Under the pieces are notes generated by a model. It was not told where the DNA came from. It did not search any database and saw nothing but the letters and a program-made list of their open reading frames with translations. A stretch of 64,000 bases of DNA from the NCBI RefSeq assembly GCF_039533685.1, contig NZ_BAAATZ010000001.1, positions 91,727 through 155,726 of the forward strand, in the 5' to 3' direction. Of the stretch, positions 42,581 through 51,214 are shown piece by piece (the stretch's first letter is position 1; each line of letters opens with the position of its first letter). This DNA is from Actinocorallia aurantiaca. GTDB taxonomy: Bacteria; Actinomycetota; Actinomycetes; Streptosporangiales; Streptosporangiaceae. The translations under genes and the position numbers were made by a program.

Positions 42581-43135
42581 GTGCTTTCGATCGGTGACCA
42601 GTTTCCGTCCTACTCGCTGACCGCCTGCGTCTCCCTCGACGCCGACAACGCGTTCGAGACCATCGACGAGAAGTCCTATGAAGGCAAGTGGCGGGTCGTG
42701 TTCTTCTGGCCCAAGGACTTCACCTTCGTGTGTCCGACCGAGATCGCCGAGTTCGGCCGTCTCAACGACGACTTCGCCGACCGCGACGCCCAGGTGCTCG
42801 GCGCGTCCGTGGACAACGAGTTCGTGCACTACAACTGGCGCAAGAACCACGAGGACCTGCGCGACCTGCCGTTCCCGATGCTGTCGGACCTCAACCGCGA
42901 GCTGGCCGGGGCCCTCGGCATCCTGACCAAGGACGGCGTCGCCCAGCGCGCCACCTTCATCGTCGACCCCGACAACGAGATCCAGTTCGTCATGGTCACC
43001 GCCGGTTCCGTCGGCCGCAACGTCAAGGAGGTCCTGCGGGTCCTCGACGCCCTGCAGTCGGACGAGCTGTGCCCCTGCAACTGGAACAAGGGCGAGTCCA
43101 CCCTGGACGTCAACAAGCTGCTCGCGGACGCCTGA
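42581..43135 (+). CDS. ahpC: Alkyl hydroperoxide reductase, peroxiredoxin AhpC
   Basis: Typical two-Cys peroxiredoxin that reduces H2O2 and organic peroxides. The 184-residue product has the peroxidatic Cys in DFTFVCPTEIAEF (about C46) and the resolving Cys in DELCPCNWNKGE (about C162/C164). GTG 42581 follows GGGAGGG by about five bases. In actinobacteria AhpC is recycled by AhpD, which follows after a two-base gap. Divergent from oxyR, so induced by peroxide. Confidence 0.97.
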   Translation: MLSIGDQFPSYSLTACVSLDADNAFETIDEKSYEGKWRVVFFWPKDFTFVCPTEIAEFGRLNDDFADRDAQVLGASVDNEFVHYNWRKNHEDLRDLPFPMLSDLNRELAGALGILTKDGVAQRATFIVDPDNEIQFVMVTAGSVGRNVKEVLRVLDALQSDELCPCNWNKGESTLDVNKLLADA

Positions 43136-43137
43136 CC

Positions 43138-43674
43138 ATGAGCGTCGACAACCTGAAGAACGCCCTTCCGTCCTACGCCAAGGACATCAAGCTCAACCTG
43201 GGCTCGGTGACCGGCACCTCTCAGCTGTCCGAGCAGCAGCTGTGGGGCACGGTGCTCTCCACCGCGCTGGCCACCAGGAGCGCCCAGGTGATCGCGGAGA
43301 TCTCCGCCGAGGCGGGCGACTACCTCAGCGCCGAGGCGTTCGAGGCCGCCAAGGCCGCCGCCGCGATCATGGCGATGAACAACGTGTACTACCGCTCGAC
43401 CCACCTCATCGGGGACGAGACCTACGCCACCCTCCCGGCGAAGCTGCGCATGAGCGTCATCGCCAAGCCCGGGGTGGACAAGGCCGACTTCGAACTGTGG
43501 TGCCTGGCCGTGTCGGCCATCAACGGCTGCGGCCGCTGCCTGGAGTCCCACGAGAAGGTCCTGCGCGAGTCGGGCTTCTCCCGTGAGCTCGTCCAGGAGG
43601 CGCTGCGCATCGCCGCCGTCGTCAACGCCACCGCCGCCACCCTCGAGGCGGAGAAGGCTCTGACCACCGCCTGA
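43138..43674 (+). CDS. ahpD: Alkylhydroperoxidase AhpD
   Basis: Disulfide reductase that regenerates AhpC using lipoyl proteins (DlaT-type). The 178-residue helical protein has the active site CGRCLESH, that is CxxC plus the downstream His, about residues 131-138. ATG 43138 lies two bases after the ahpC stop. A strong terminator follows at 43697. Confidence 0.97.
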   Translation: MSVDNLKNALPSYAKDIKLNLGSVTGTSQLSEQQLWGTVLSTALATRSAQVIAEISAEAGDYLSAEAFEAAKAAAAIMAMNNVYYRSTHLIGDETYATLPAKLRMSVIAKPGVDKADFELWCLAVSAINGCGRCLESHEKVLRESGFSRELVQEALRIAAVVNATAATLEAEKALTTA

Positions 43675-43696
43675 TCCAGGCCCGGTCGACGCCCCC

Positions 43697-43728
43697 GGCC
43701 CCCGCGGAAGCCCCTTTCCGCGGGGGCC
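43697..43728 (+). terminator. ahpCD terminator
   Basis: GGCCCCCGCGGAA pairs perfectly with TTCCGCGGGGGCC (13 bp, 6-base loop) 22 bases after the ahpD stop, followed by TT. Confidence 0.85.
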
Positions 43729-43759
43729 TTCCCGTGCCCGGAAGCCGTACGGTGGCACG

Positions 43760-44254
43760 GTGAACGCTTTCCTGGCACGGATGTGGCGCAAGATCCGCGG
43801 GTCCTACCAGTGGCGGCTGCTGTGGTTCGCCCACGCCAAGTTCAACTGCGGCGTCACGGGGGTCGTCTTCGGCCCGGACGGGCGGGTCCTGCTGCTGCGC
43901 CACCGCCTGTGGCCCCTGGACCGGCAGTGGGGCTTTCCCACCGGTTACGCGCGCAAAGGCGAGCGCCACGAGGAGACGATCGCCCGGGAGGTCCGCGAGG
44001 AGACCGGCCTGTCGGTGGAGGTGGGGCGCCTGCTCAAGGTGACCAGCGGGTACCGGCTGCGGATCGAGATCGCCCACGAGGCCGTCCTGACCGGCGGCGC
44101 CGACGCCATGGAGGGCCTGAGGCTGGAGGACCGCGAGGTCCTGGAGGCGCGGCTGTTCGCGCCGGACGAGCTGCCCGAGGGCATGCTCCCGGCGCACCGC
44201 GAACTGCTCTCCCTGGCCCTGGAGCGGGCCCGGGACCGGGCTCAGAGGCGGTAG
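43760..44254 (+). CDS. NUDIX hydrolase
   Basis: A 164-residue pyrophosphohydrolase. The NUDIX box is complete in GYARKGERHEETIAREVREE followed by TGL (about residues 62-84), with the metal-binding REVREE. The substrate is unknown: RFVFGPDGRVLLLRHR-type openings occur in both nucleotide and CoA hydrolases. The start GTG 43760 lies six bases after TACGGT, a leaderless arrangement. The last 13 bases overlap the convergent protease gene. Confidence 0.88.
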   Translation: MNAFLARMWRKIRGSYQWRLLWFAHAKFNCGVTGVVFGPDGRVLLLRHRLWPLDRQWGFPTGYARKGERHEETIAREVREETGLSVEVGRLLKVTSGYRLRIEIAHEAVLTGGADAMEGLRLEDREVLEARLFAPDELPEGMLPAHRELLSLALERARDRAQRR

Positions 44255-45228
44255 CGGCTCCAGGCGGTGCGCATCCGCTCGACCTGCCCCTTGGTGAACT
44301 CCGTCATGCACTTGTCGTACCCGTAGTCCATGAAGTTGTGGATCGAGTCGCGGCCCCAGGCGGGGCAGGTGTCGGGAGCCTTCTTCGGGCAGCCGTTGGT
44401 GGGTTCCTTCTGGGCCGGGGTGTCGCCGACGCGGTCGCCGGCCGAGCAGCCGTCCTCGTCCGGGTAGGCCCGGCCGAAGGTGTGGTAGAGACCGAGCCAG
44501 TGGCCGACCTCGTGCACCGCGGTGTAGCCCAGGCTGTAGTGCTTGATCTTCCCGCCCGGCAGGCTGTCGTAGTGGACGATCACGCCGTCGTTGGCCGGTT
44601 CCTTCTTGTAGTCCCACGGCATGGTCGCCCAGCCGAGCAGCTCGCTCCCGAGGTTCGCGGTGTAGACGTTGAGGGTGCTGTCGCCGCCCTTGCGCAGCTT
44701 CTTCTTGAAGTCCGTCTCGTACTGCTGGGGCTTCCCGAACCAGTCGGCGTTCCTCGTCCAGGTGATCTTCTTCAGGTAGAAGTTGATCCGGGCGCTGGAT
44801 CCGCCCTTCTTCCCCCGGTAGGCGGTGTCGAGCACCTTGATCTGCTCGAGCACGGCCTTCTTCGTGACCTTGCCCTTCTTCCCGTTGTGCAGCACGTGGA
44901 AGTGGACGGGGATGTGGATCCATTTCGCGTCGTCCGTGGAGCGCAGCAGCCTGCCCGTGATCTCCTGCCGGTCCAGTTCCCGTTCGACCTGCTCGGCCAC
45001 CCCGGCGCTCACCCGCGAGCCGGGCTCGGCCGTCCTCGCCCCGTAGCGCACCCGGGCCCGCCCGTGCTCGTCGTGTGCGTGGACGTCCCCTCCCGTGGCG
45101 CAGAAGGCCTCCGCGTGCGGGGCCGCCACAGCGGGGGCGGCCGTCGCGGGAGCTTCCGCGAGACGGGGGACGGAGACCATCGCCGCGACGGCCAGGCCGA
45201 GCACGGCGCATTTCCCTACGCGCTTCAC
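44242..45228 (-). CDS. Secreted M43-type zinc metalloprotease
   Basis: A 328-residue exported protease related to the pappalysin/cytophagalysin (M43) family. Signal segment residues about 1-35 (KRVGKCAVLGLAVAAMVSVPRLAEAPATAAP) is followed by a propeptide-like stretch with several Cys/His. The catalytic motif HEVGHWLGLYHTF has the third ligand typical of metzincins, and the Met-turn is in NFMDYGYDKCMTEFT. Paired Cys residues suggest disulfides. GTG 45228 follows GAGGAG by six bases. Faces the NUDIX gene and is divergent from guaA. Confidence 0.88.
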   Translation of the reverse strand: MKRVGKCAVLGLAVAAMVSVPRLAEAPATAAPAVAAPHAEAFCATGGDVHAHDEHGRARVRYGARTAEPGSRVSAGVAEQVERELDRQEITGRLLRSTDDAKWIHIPVHFHVLHNGKKGKVTKKAVLEQIKVLDTAYRGKKGGSSARINFYLKKITWTRNADWFGKPQQYETDFKKKLRKGGDSTLNVYTANLGSELLGWATMPWDYKKEPANDGVIVHYDSLPGGKIKHYSLGYTAVHEVGHWLGLYHTFGRAYPDEDGCSAGDRVGDTPAQKEPTNGCPKKAPDTCPAWGRDSIHNFMDYGYDKCMTEFTKGQVERMRTAWSRYRL

Positions 45229-45395
45229 GGGGCTCCTCGGGGGGTCTTGCGGTGGGGGCGGTCGGGACTGGGGTGACGGGGAGGCTTTACCAGGGGGAGG
45301 TGAGAAGAATGTACAAGAAAGTACCTGCAGAAAACCGGTGGAACGCCAACGTTCCGACAGTCCGGGCACCAGCGTTCACGCACCGTGGGAGCCCG

Positions 45396-45438
45396 TAGAC
45401 TGGTGTCACTCCCTGTCTTCGCCGCGAAAGGCTCTCCC
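45396..45438 (+). promoter_or_regulatory. guaA promoter and leader
   Basis: TAGACT at 45396-45401 with TTCACG 15 bases upstream makes a reasonable promoter. It leaves a leader of about 30 bases with GAAAGG seven bases before GTG 45439. Confidence 0.45.
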
Positions 45439-46995
45439 GTGCCCGTGACCGAACAGTCGTTCGACACTGTTCTCGTCGTTGACTTCGGCGCGCAGTATGC
45501 GCAGCTGATCGCCCGGCGCGTCCGGGAATGCCATGTGTTCAGCGAGATCGTGCCGTCCACCATGCCGGTCAGCGAGATGCTCGCCCGCAAGCCCAAGGCG
45601 ATCATCCTGTCCGGCGGCCCCTCCTCGGTGTACGAGCCGGGCGCCCCCGCCGCGCCCGAGGGCCTGTTCACCACCGGGGTCCCGGTCCTGGGCATCTGCT
45701 ACGGCTTCCAGGTGATGGCCCAGACCCTCGGCGGCATCGTCGAGCGGACGGACGTCGCCGAGTACGGCCGCACCGACCTCGACGTCCTGGGCGGCGAGCT
45801 GTTCGCGGGCCTGCCCGTGGCGCAGAAGGTGTGGATGTCGCACGGCACCTACGCCAGCCGCGCCCCCGAGGGCTTCAAGGTCACCGCGACCACGTCCGTG
45901 ACCCCGATCGCCGCCTTCGAGAACCCCGAAGAGGGCCTTTACGGCGTGCAGTTCCACCCCGAGGTGCTGCACACCGAGCACGGCAGGACCGTGATGAAGC
46001 GCTTCCTGGAGCTGGCCGGGGTCCGTCCCAACTGGACGATGGTCAACATCGCCGAGGAGTCGATCGAGCGGATCCGCCGCCAGGTCGGCGACAAGCACGC
46101 CATCTGCGGCCTGTCCGGCGGAGTCGACTCGGCCGTGGCCGCCGCGCTGGTCCAGCGGGCCATCGGCGACAAACTGACCTGCGTGTACGTCGACCACGGC
46201 CTGATGCGCAAGGACGAGTCCGAGCAGGTCGAGAAGGACTTCGTCGCGGCCACCGGCGTGAAGCTGCACGTCGTGGACGCCGAGGAGCGCTTCCTGTCCG
46301 CGCTGGCCGGGGTCACCGACCCCGAGGAGAAACGCAAGATCATCGGGCGGGAGTTCATCCGGGTCTTCGAGGCCGCGGCCCGCGAGATCTCCGCCACGGA
46401 CGACGTGGAGTTCCTGGTCCAGGGCACCCTCTACCCCGACGTGGTGGAGTCCGGCGGGGGCACCGGCGCCGCCAACATCAAGTCCCACCACAACGTCGGC
46501 GGCCTGCCGGAGGACCTGCAGTTCTCCCTGGTCGAGCCGCTGCGCACCCTGTTCAAGGACGAGGTGCGCGCCCTGGGCGAGCAGCTCGGCCTGCCGCCGG
46601 AGATCGTCTGGCGCCAGCCCTTCCCCGGCCCCGGCCTGGGCATCCGGATCATCGGCGAGGTGACCCGCGAGCGGCTGGACCTGCTGCGCGAGGCCGACGC
46701 GATCGCCCGCGAGGAGCTGACCCAGGCCGGCCTCGACCGCGACGTGTGGCAGTTCCCGGTCGTGCTCCTGGCCGACGTGCGCTCGGTGGGCGTGCAGGGC
46801 GACGGCCGCACCTACGGCCACCCGGTGGTGCTGCGCCCGGTCAGCAGCGAGGACGCGATGACCGCCGACTGGTCGCGCCTGCCCTACGACCTGCTGGAGC
46901 GGATCTCCACCCGGATCACCAACGAGGTCCGCGAGGTCAACCGCGTGGTGCTGGACATCACCAGCAAGCCTCCGGGCACTATCGAGTGGGAGTAG
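45439..46995 (+). CDS. guaA: GMP synthase (glutamine-hydrolysing)
   Basis: Converts XMP to GMP using glutamine and ATP, completing guanine nucleotide synthesis with guaB at 54 kb. The 518-residue product has the class-I glutaminase triad (Cys in VLGICYGFQ, His and Glu in FHPEV), the PP-loop of the ATP-pyrophosphatase domain GLSGGVDSAVAAAL, and the C-terminal dimerisation domain with RPVSSEDAMTADW ending GTIEWE. GTG 45439 was chosen on its Shine-Dalgarno. It overlaps the convergent TetR gene by 17 bases. Confidence 0.98.
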   Translation: MPVTEQSFDTVLVVDFGAQYAQLIARRVRECHVFSEIVPSTMPVSEMLARKPKAIILSGGPSSVYEPGAPAAPEGLFTTGVPVLGICYGFQVMAQTLGGIVERTDVAEYGRTDLDVLGGELFAGLPVAQKVWMSHGTYASRAPEGFKVTATTSVTPIAAFENPEEGLYGVQFHPEVLHTEHGRTVMKRFLELAGVRPNWTMVNIAEESIERIRRQVGDKHAICGLSGGVDSAVAAALVQRAIGDKLTCVYVDHGLMRKDESEQVEKDFVAATGVKLHVVDAEERFLSALAGVTDPEEKRKIIGREFIRVFEAAAREISATDDVEFLVQGTLYPDVVESGGGTGAANIKSHHNVGGLPEDLQFSLVEPLRTLFKDEVRALGEQLGLPPEIVWRQPFPGPGLGIRIIGEVTRERLDLLREADAIAREELTQAGLDRDVWQFPVVLLADVRSVGVQGDGRTYGHPVVLRPVSSEDAMTADWSRLPYDLLERISTRITNEVREVNRVVLDITSKPPGTIEWE

Positions 46996-47566
46996 GGGCT
47001 CCGCCCAGCACCAGCCTCATCGCCCTGTCGTAGATCCCGGCCGGGACCCGGTCGGGGTCGAGCAGGTGCTGCAGGGCCAGGCCGAGCTCCATCGCCATGG
47101 CCAGGGCCGCGCGCTCCTGGGCCGGCATCGCGGGCCCGCCGTCCGGCGCCTCCCCCGAACGCTCCTGCCGTTCCAGCCGCTCGGCCAGCTCGGTGCGCTG
47201 GCAGTGGTACCAGTCGGCGATCCGCCAGCCGGCCGAGTAGTCGCGCATGCCGTACAGCCAGAACTCCACCAGGAGCTGGCCCAGCAGCCGGTCCTCGTCG
47301 TTGTCGCCGTCCCAGCGCCGGCCGAGGCGTTCGCCGCGGGTGGTGTGCCGCTCCAGCAGGGCGAAGAGCAGGTCGGCCTTCCCGGCGAAGTTGGAGTACA
47401 CCGCGCCCTTGGTGAGCCCGGCCGCGCCGGCGATGTCGTCCAGGGAGGCGCCGTGGACGCCGCGTTCGGCCCACAGCCGCTGCGCCGCGTCCAGAAGCGC
47501 CTCGCGGGTCCGCACCCGCTTCTCCTGCCGTCCGGGTCTCACGGTCCGTCGGGTGGTAGCAGCCAT
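46979..47566 (-). CDS. TetR family transcriptional regulator
   Basis: A 195-residue repressor. The N-terminal HTH is clear (RTREALLDAAQRLWAERGVHGASLDDIAGAAGLTKGAVYSNF-type, about residues 17-60), followed by a helical ligand domain ending LVLGGAPTPTR. ATG 47566 has GAGGGGG six bases upstream. It is divergent from the aldehyde dehydrogenase/GMC operon, the usual sign of local control. The intergenic region contains two inverted repeats that may be its operators. Its ligand is not predictable, but an aldehyde or sterol-like substrate of the operon would fit. Confidence 0.9.
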   Translation of the reverse strand: MAATTRRTVRPGRQEKRVRTREALLDAAQRLWAERGVHGASLDDIAGAAGLTKGAVYSNFAGKADLLFALLERHTTRGERLGRRWDGDNDEDRLLGQLLVEFWLYGMRDYSAGWRIADWYHCQRTELAERLERQERSGEAPDGGPAMPAQERAALAMAMELGLALQHLLDPDRVPAGIYDRAMRLVLGGAPTPTR

Positions 47567-47633
47567 CCGTAACCCCCTCTGAAATTCTCTCTCCCTCCTG
47601 ATACACCGGACGACCTTGGTCTTTCTCGCCTTT

Positions 47634-47696
47634 ACCGATGTGGATCGGTCCAAGATTGTGAGCCAACCCATAATGACCGGGTGGCCATTTTGGGTT
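47634..47696. promoter_or_regulatory. Two inverted repeats, candidate TetR operators
   Basis: ACCGAT-GTGG-ATCGGT (47634-47649) and a 32-bp imperfect palindrome at 47665-47696 (AACCCATAATGACC against GGCCATTTTGGGTT, 12 of 14 pairs). Both lie between the TetR and aldehyde dehydrogenase starts, the second just upstream of the dehydrogenase promoter. Confidence 0.5.
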
Positions 47697-47742
47697 ACTT
47701 GCAGGTATTCAAACCTGGCCGCTCGGTCATATGCTGACCGGC

Positions 47743-49305
47743 ATGGCAACCCAGACGGCTTCCTCCCGCCCCCTCTCCGACGCTGTCATCGCCAGGGTCA
47801 CCGGCCTGGTGAACTCCTCCGGGGCCACCACGGTGATCAACACGCCGTTCACCGGTGAGCCCCTGGCCACCGTGCCGCTCTCCACCGCCGAGGACGTGGA
47901 GCGGGCCTACGCCAAGGCCCGCGCCGCACAGCGCGCCTGGGCCCTGCTCTCCCCGGCCGAGCGCGCCAAGCCCGTCCTGCGCTTCGTCGACGAGTTCATC
48001 GCCCGCCGCGACGAGATCCTGGACATCCTGCAGTGGGAGACGGGCAAAGCCCGCCGGCACGCCTTCGAGGAGTTCCTGGACGTCACCCTCGGCCCGCTGT
48101 ACTACGCGCGCCGCGCGCCGAAGCTGCTGGCGCCCAAGCGCCGCCAGGGCGCCTTCCCGCTGGCCGTCAAGACCTACGAGTACCGGCAGCCCAAGGGCGT
48201 GATCGGCGTGATCACCCCGTGGAACTACCCGATCAGCATGGGCGTCGGCGACACCATCCCGGCCCTGCTGGCCGGCAACGCCGTCGTGCACAAGCCCGAC
48301 ACCCAGACCGCGCTGAGCGTGTTGTGGTGCGTCGACCTGATGATCGAGTGCGGGCTGCCCCGCGACCTGTGGCAGGTCGTCGTCGGCGACCCCGCCGAAC
48401 TGGGCGACCCCCTCATCGGCGAAGCCGACTACATCGCCTTCACCGGCTCCACCCGCGCCGGACGGCTCATCGCCGAGAAGGCCGCGCCCCGCCTCATCGG
48501 CTACTCGCTGGAGCTCGGCGGCAAGAACCCGATGATCGTTCTGGAGGACGCCGACCTGGTCAAGGCCGCCCGCGGCGCCGTCCGGGCCTGCTTCAGCAAC
48601 GCCGGTCAGCTGTGCATCTCCATCGAGCGCCTGCTGGTGCACGAGAAGGTCCACGACGAGTTCCTCGCCAAGTTCGCCGCCGAGACCAAGGCGATGAAGC
48701 TCGGCTCGTCCCTGGACTTCGAACCCCAGATGGGCTCGCTGACCTACCCGCGCCAGCTCGAGGCCGTCACCGCGCACGTCGAGCAGGCCGTCGAGGCGGG
48801 CGCCACGGTCGTCGCCGGCGGCAGGGCGCGCCCCGACCTCGGCCCGCTCTTCTACGAGCCGACCATCCTCACCGGGGTCACCACCGAGATGGACCTGTGC
48901 GCCAACGAGACGTTCGGCCCGGTCGTCAGCGTCTACAAGTTCGCCACCGAGGAGGAGGCGATCGAGCGGGCCAACGACACCCACTACGGCCTCAACGCCT
49001 CGGTCTGGACGCGGAACCTCGCCCGCGGACGCCGCGTCGGCTCCCGGCTCCAGGCCGGGACCGTCAACGTCAACGAGGGCTACGGCTCGGCGATGGCCTC
49101 GCACGACGCCCCCATGGGCGGCATGAAGCAGTCCGGAGTCGGCCGCCGCCACGGCGCCGAGGGCCTGCTGAAGTACACCGAGGCGCAGACGCTCGCCACC
49201 ACCCAGTACATGGAGCTGGACGCCCCTCCCGGAGTCCCGTACGCCAAGTACGTCGACCTCCTGACCACCTCCCTCAAGACGCTCAAGCGCCTGCGTCTCA
49301 AGTAA
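47743..49305 (+). CDS. NAD(P)-dependent aldehyde dehydrogenase (succinate-semialdehyde dehydrogenase-like)
   Basis: A 520-residue ALDH superfamily enzyme, oxidising an aldehyde to the acid. Conserved blocks: the oxyanion Asn in TPWNYPISMGVG, cofactor-binding VVHKPDTQTAL, FTGSTRAGRLIAE, catalytic Glu in LELGGKNPMIV and the catalytic Cys in NAGQLCISIERLLV. The block ETFGPVVSVYKF closes the domain. ATG 47743 lies seven bases after a TATGCT -10 box, a leaderless start; ATG 47731 is the alternative. It heads an operon with the GMC oxidoreductase (13-base gap). Substrate unknown. Confidence 0.93.
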   Translation: MATQTASSRPLSDAVIARVTGLVNSSGATTVINTPFTGEPLATVPLSTAEDVERAYAKARAAQRAWALLSPAERAKPVLRFVDEFIARRDEILDILQWETGKARRHAFEEFLDVTLGPLYYARRAPKLLAPKRRQGAFPLAVKTYEYRQPKGVIGVITPWNYPISMGVGDTIPALLAGNAVVHKPDTQTALSVLWCVDLMIECGLPRDLWQVVVGDPAELGDPLIGEADYIAFTGSTRAGRLIAEKAAPRLIGYSLELGGKNPMIVLEDADLVKAARGAVRACFSNAGQLCISIERLLVHEKVHDEFLAKFAAETKAMKLGSSLDFEPQMGSLTYPRQLEAVTAHVEQAVEAGATVVAGGRARPDLGPLFYEPTILTGVTTEMDLCANETFGPVVSVYKFATEEEAIERANDTHYGLNASVWTRNLARGRRVGSRLQAGTVNVNEGYGSAMASHDAPMGGMKQSGVGRRHGAEGLLKYTEAQTLATTQYMELDAPPGVPYAKYVDLLTTSLKTLKRLRLK

Positions 49306-49318
49306 GGACAGGCCTCCC

Positions 49319-51034
49319 GTGGACTACGACGTTCTCATAGTCGGCTCCGGGTTCGGCGGCAGCGTCACCGCGCTCCGCCTCACCGAGAAGGGCTACAAGG
49401 TCGGCGTCATCGAGTCGGGGCGCCGCTTCGACACCCGTGGCGAGGGCACCGCCCACCGCCCGCTCCCCAAGACGAGCTGGCGCCTGCCCTCCTACGTGTG
49501 GGCCCCCGCTTTCGGGCTCACCGGAATCCAGCGCATCCACCTGGTCCGCGGCAAGAAGGGCGGCATGGTCACCGTGCTGGCCGGCGCCGGGGTCGGCGGC
49601 GGCTCGCTGGTGTACGCCAACACCCTGTACGTCCCGCCGAAGCCGTTCTTCGAGGACCGGCAGTGGGCGCACATCACCGACTGGGAGGCCGAGCTCGCCC
49701 CCTACTACGACCAGGCCAGGCGGATGCTCGGCGTGGTGCAGAACCCGGCGATGACCCCGGCCGACAGGGTCGTCAAGCGGGTCGCCGACCGGATGGGCAA
49801 GGGCGACACCTTCCGGCTGACGCCCGTCGGCGTGTTCTTCGGCAAGCACGGCGGCGCCAGGCACGAAGACCCCTACTTCGGCGGCGCCGGCCCCGAGCGC
49901 AAGGGCTGCACGCAGTGCGGCGAGTGCATGACGGGCTGCCGCCACGGCGCCAAGAACATGCTCACCGAGAACTACCTTTACCTCGCCGAGAAGGCAGGGG
50001 CGCGCATCATGCCGCTGTCCCGCGTCACGGACGTGCGGCCGGTCGAGGGCGGTTACGCCGTCGACATCGTCCGCACCGGCTCCTTCGGGCGAAATCGCAG
50101 GACCCTCACCGCCGGGCAGGTCGTCTTCTCCGCCGGCACGTACGGCACGCAGAAGCTGCTGCACAAGCTCAAGGCCGAGAGGTCCCTGCCGAACATCTCG
50201 GACAACCTCGGGGTCCTGACCCGCACGAACTCCGAGGCGATCCTCGGCGCGGAACGCTATTCGGCCAAGGGCGAGGACTTCTCCAAGGGCGTGGCCATCA
50301 CCTCCTCGTTCCACCCGGACGAGCAGACCCACATCGAGCCCGTCCGCTACGGGCACGGCTCCAACCTGATGGGCCTGATGCGCTCCCTGCTCCTTGACGG
50401 CGGCGGCGCGCCCCGCTGGCTGAAGTTCCTCGGCGAGGTCGCCAAGCGCCCGTGGGACCTGGCCCGGCTGCCCAACCTGCGCAGGTGGTCGGAGCGGACG
50501 GTCATCGCGCTGGTCATGCAGACCCGCGACAACTCCATCACCGTCAAGGGCGAGAAGGGCCCCTTCGGCTGGGACCTCAAGGCGCGGCCCGGCCACGGCG
50601 AGCCCAACCCCACGTGGATCCCCCAGGGCCACGAGGCGGTGCGGCTGATGGCGGAGGAGACCGGCGGCATGCCCGGCGGCAACTGGGGCGACCTGTTCGA
50701 CATCCCGCTGACCGCCCACTTCATCGGCGGCTGCGTGATCGGCGACTCCCCGCAGACCGGCGTCATCGACCCCTACCACCGCCTGTACGGCCACCCCGGC
50801 CTGCACGTGGTGGACGGTTCGACGATCTCCGCGAACCTGGGCGTCAACCCGTCCCTCACCATCACCGCCCAGGCCGAGCGCGCCATGGCGTTCTGGCCCA
50901 ACCGCGACGAGCCCGACCTCCGCCCGGCCCTGGGCACCCCCTACCAGCGCCTGTCCCCCGTCGCCCCGAAGAACCCGATCGTCCCGGCGACGGCCCCCGC
51001 CGCCTACCGCCTGCCGATCGTCGACATCACCTGA
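49319..51034 (+). CDS. GMC-family FAD oxidoreductase (cholesterol-oxidase-like) with a four-Cys motif
   Basis: A 571-residue flavoprotein starting with the FAD dinucleotide-binding motif VDYDVLIVGSGFGGSVTALRL. Other GMC features are GAGVGGGSLVYANT and the C-terminal NLGVNPSLTITAQAERAM. It belongs to the actinobacterial group that includes mycobacterial ChoD, encoded near guaB2-guaB3 there too. Around residue 198 it has CTQCGECMTGC, a CxxCxxCxxxC pattern that looks like a 4Fe-4S ligand set. The alcohol substrate is unknown. GTG 49319; probably an operon with the aldehyde dehydrogenase. Confidence 0.9.
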   Translation: MDYDVLIVGSGFGGSVTALRLTEKGYKVGVIESGRRFDTRGEGTAHRPLPKTSWRLPSYVWAPAFGLTGIQRIHLVRGKKGGMVTVLAGAGVGGGSLVYANTLYVPPKPFFEDRQWAHITDWEAELAPYYDQARRMLGVVQNPAMTPADRVVKRVADRMGKGDTFRLTPVGVFFGKHGGARHEDPYFGGAGPERKGCTQCGECMTGCRHGAKNMLTENYLYLAEKAGARIMPLSRVTDVRPVEGGYAVDIVRTGSFGRNRRTLTAGQVVFSAGTYGTQKLLHKLKAERSLPNISDNLGVLTRTNSEAILGAERYSAKGEDFSKGVAITSSFHPDEQTHIEPVRYGHGSNLMGLMRSLLLDGGGAPRWLKFLGEVAKRPWDLARLPNLRRWSERTVIALVMQTRDNSITVKGEKGPFGWDLKARPGHGEPNPTWIPQGHEAVRLMAEETGGMPGGNWGDLFDIPLTAHFIGGCVIGDSPQTGVIDPYHRLYGHPGLHVVDGSTISANLGVNPSLTITAQAERAMAFWPNRDEPDLRPALGTPYQRLSPVAPKNPIVPATAPAAYRLPIVDIT

Positions 51035-51212
51035 AACAGCCGACCGCAGCGAAGCGAGGATCGGCTGTTTCACCCCGCGGGGGTCTGGGGGTCGCCCCCA
51101 GATGAGCACAGCCGACCGCAGCGAAGCGAGGATCGGCTGTTTCACCCCGCGGGGGTCTGGGGGTCGCCCCCAGACGAACACAGCCGACCGCAGCGAAGCG
51201 AGGATCGGCTGT
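51034..51212 (+). repeat. Three tandem two-hairpin elements (72-bp period)
   Basis: ACAGCCGACCGCAGCGAAGC starts at 51036, 51108 and 51180, exactly 72 bases apart. Each unit has an ACAGCCGA/TCGGCTGT stem and then a TCTGGGGG-TCG-CCCCCAGA stem; the third copy keeps only the first stem. The array fills the gap between the convergent GMC and glpD genes and overlaps no more than the GMC stop codon. It almost certainly terminates transcription from both sides. Confidence 0.85.
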
Positions 51213-51214
51213 GC

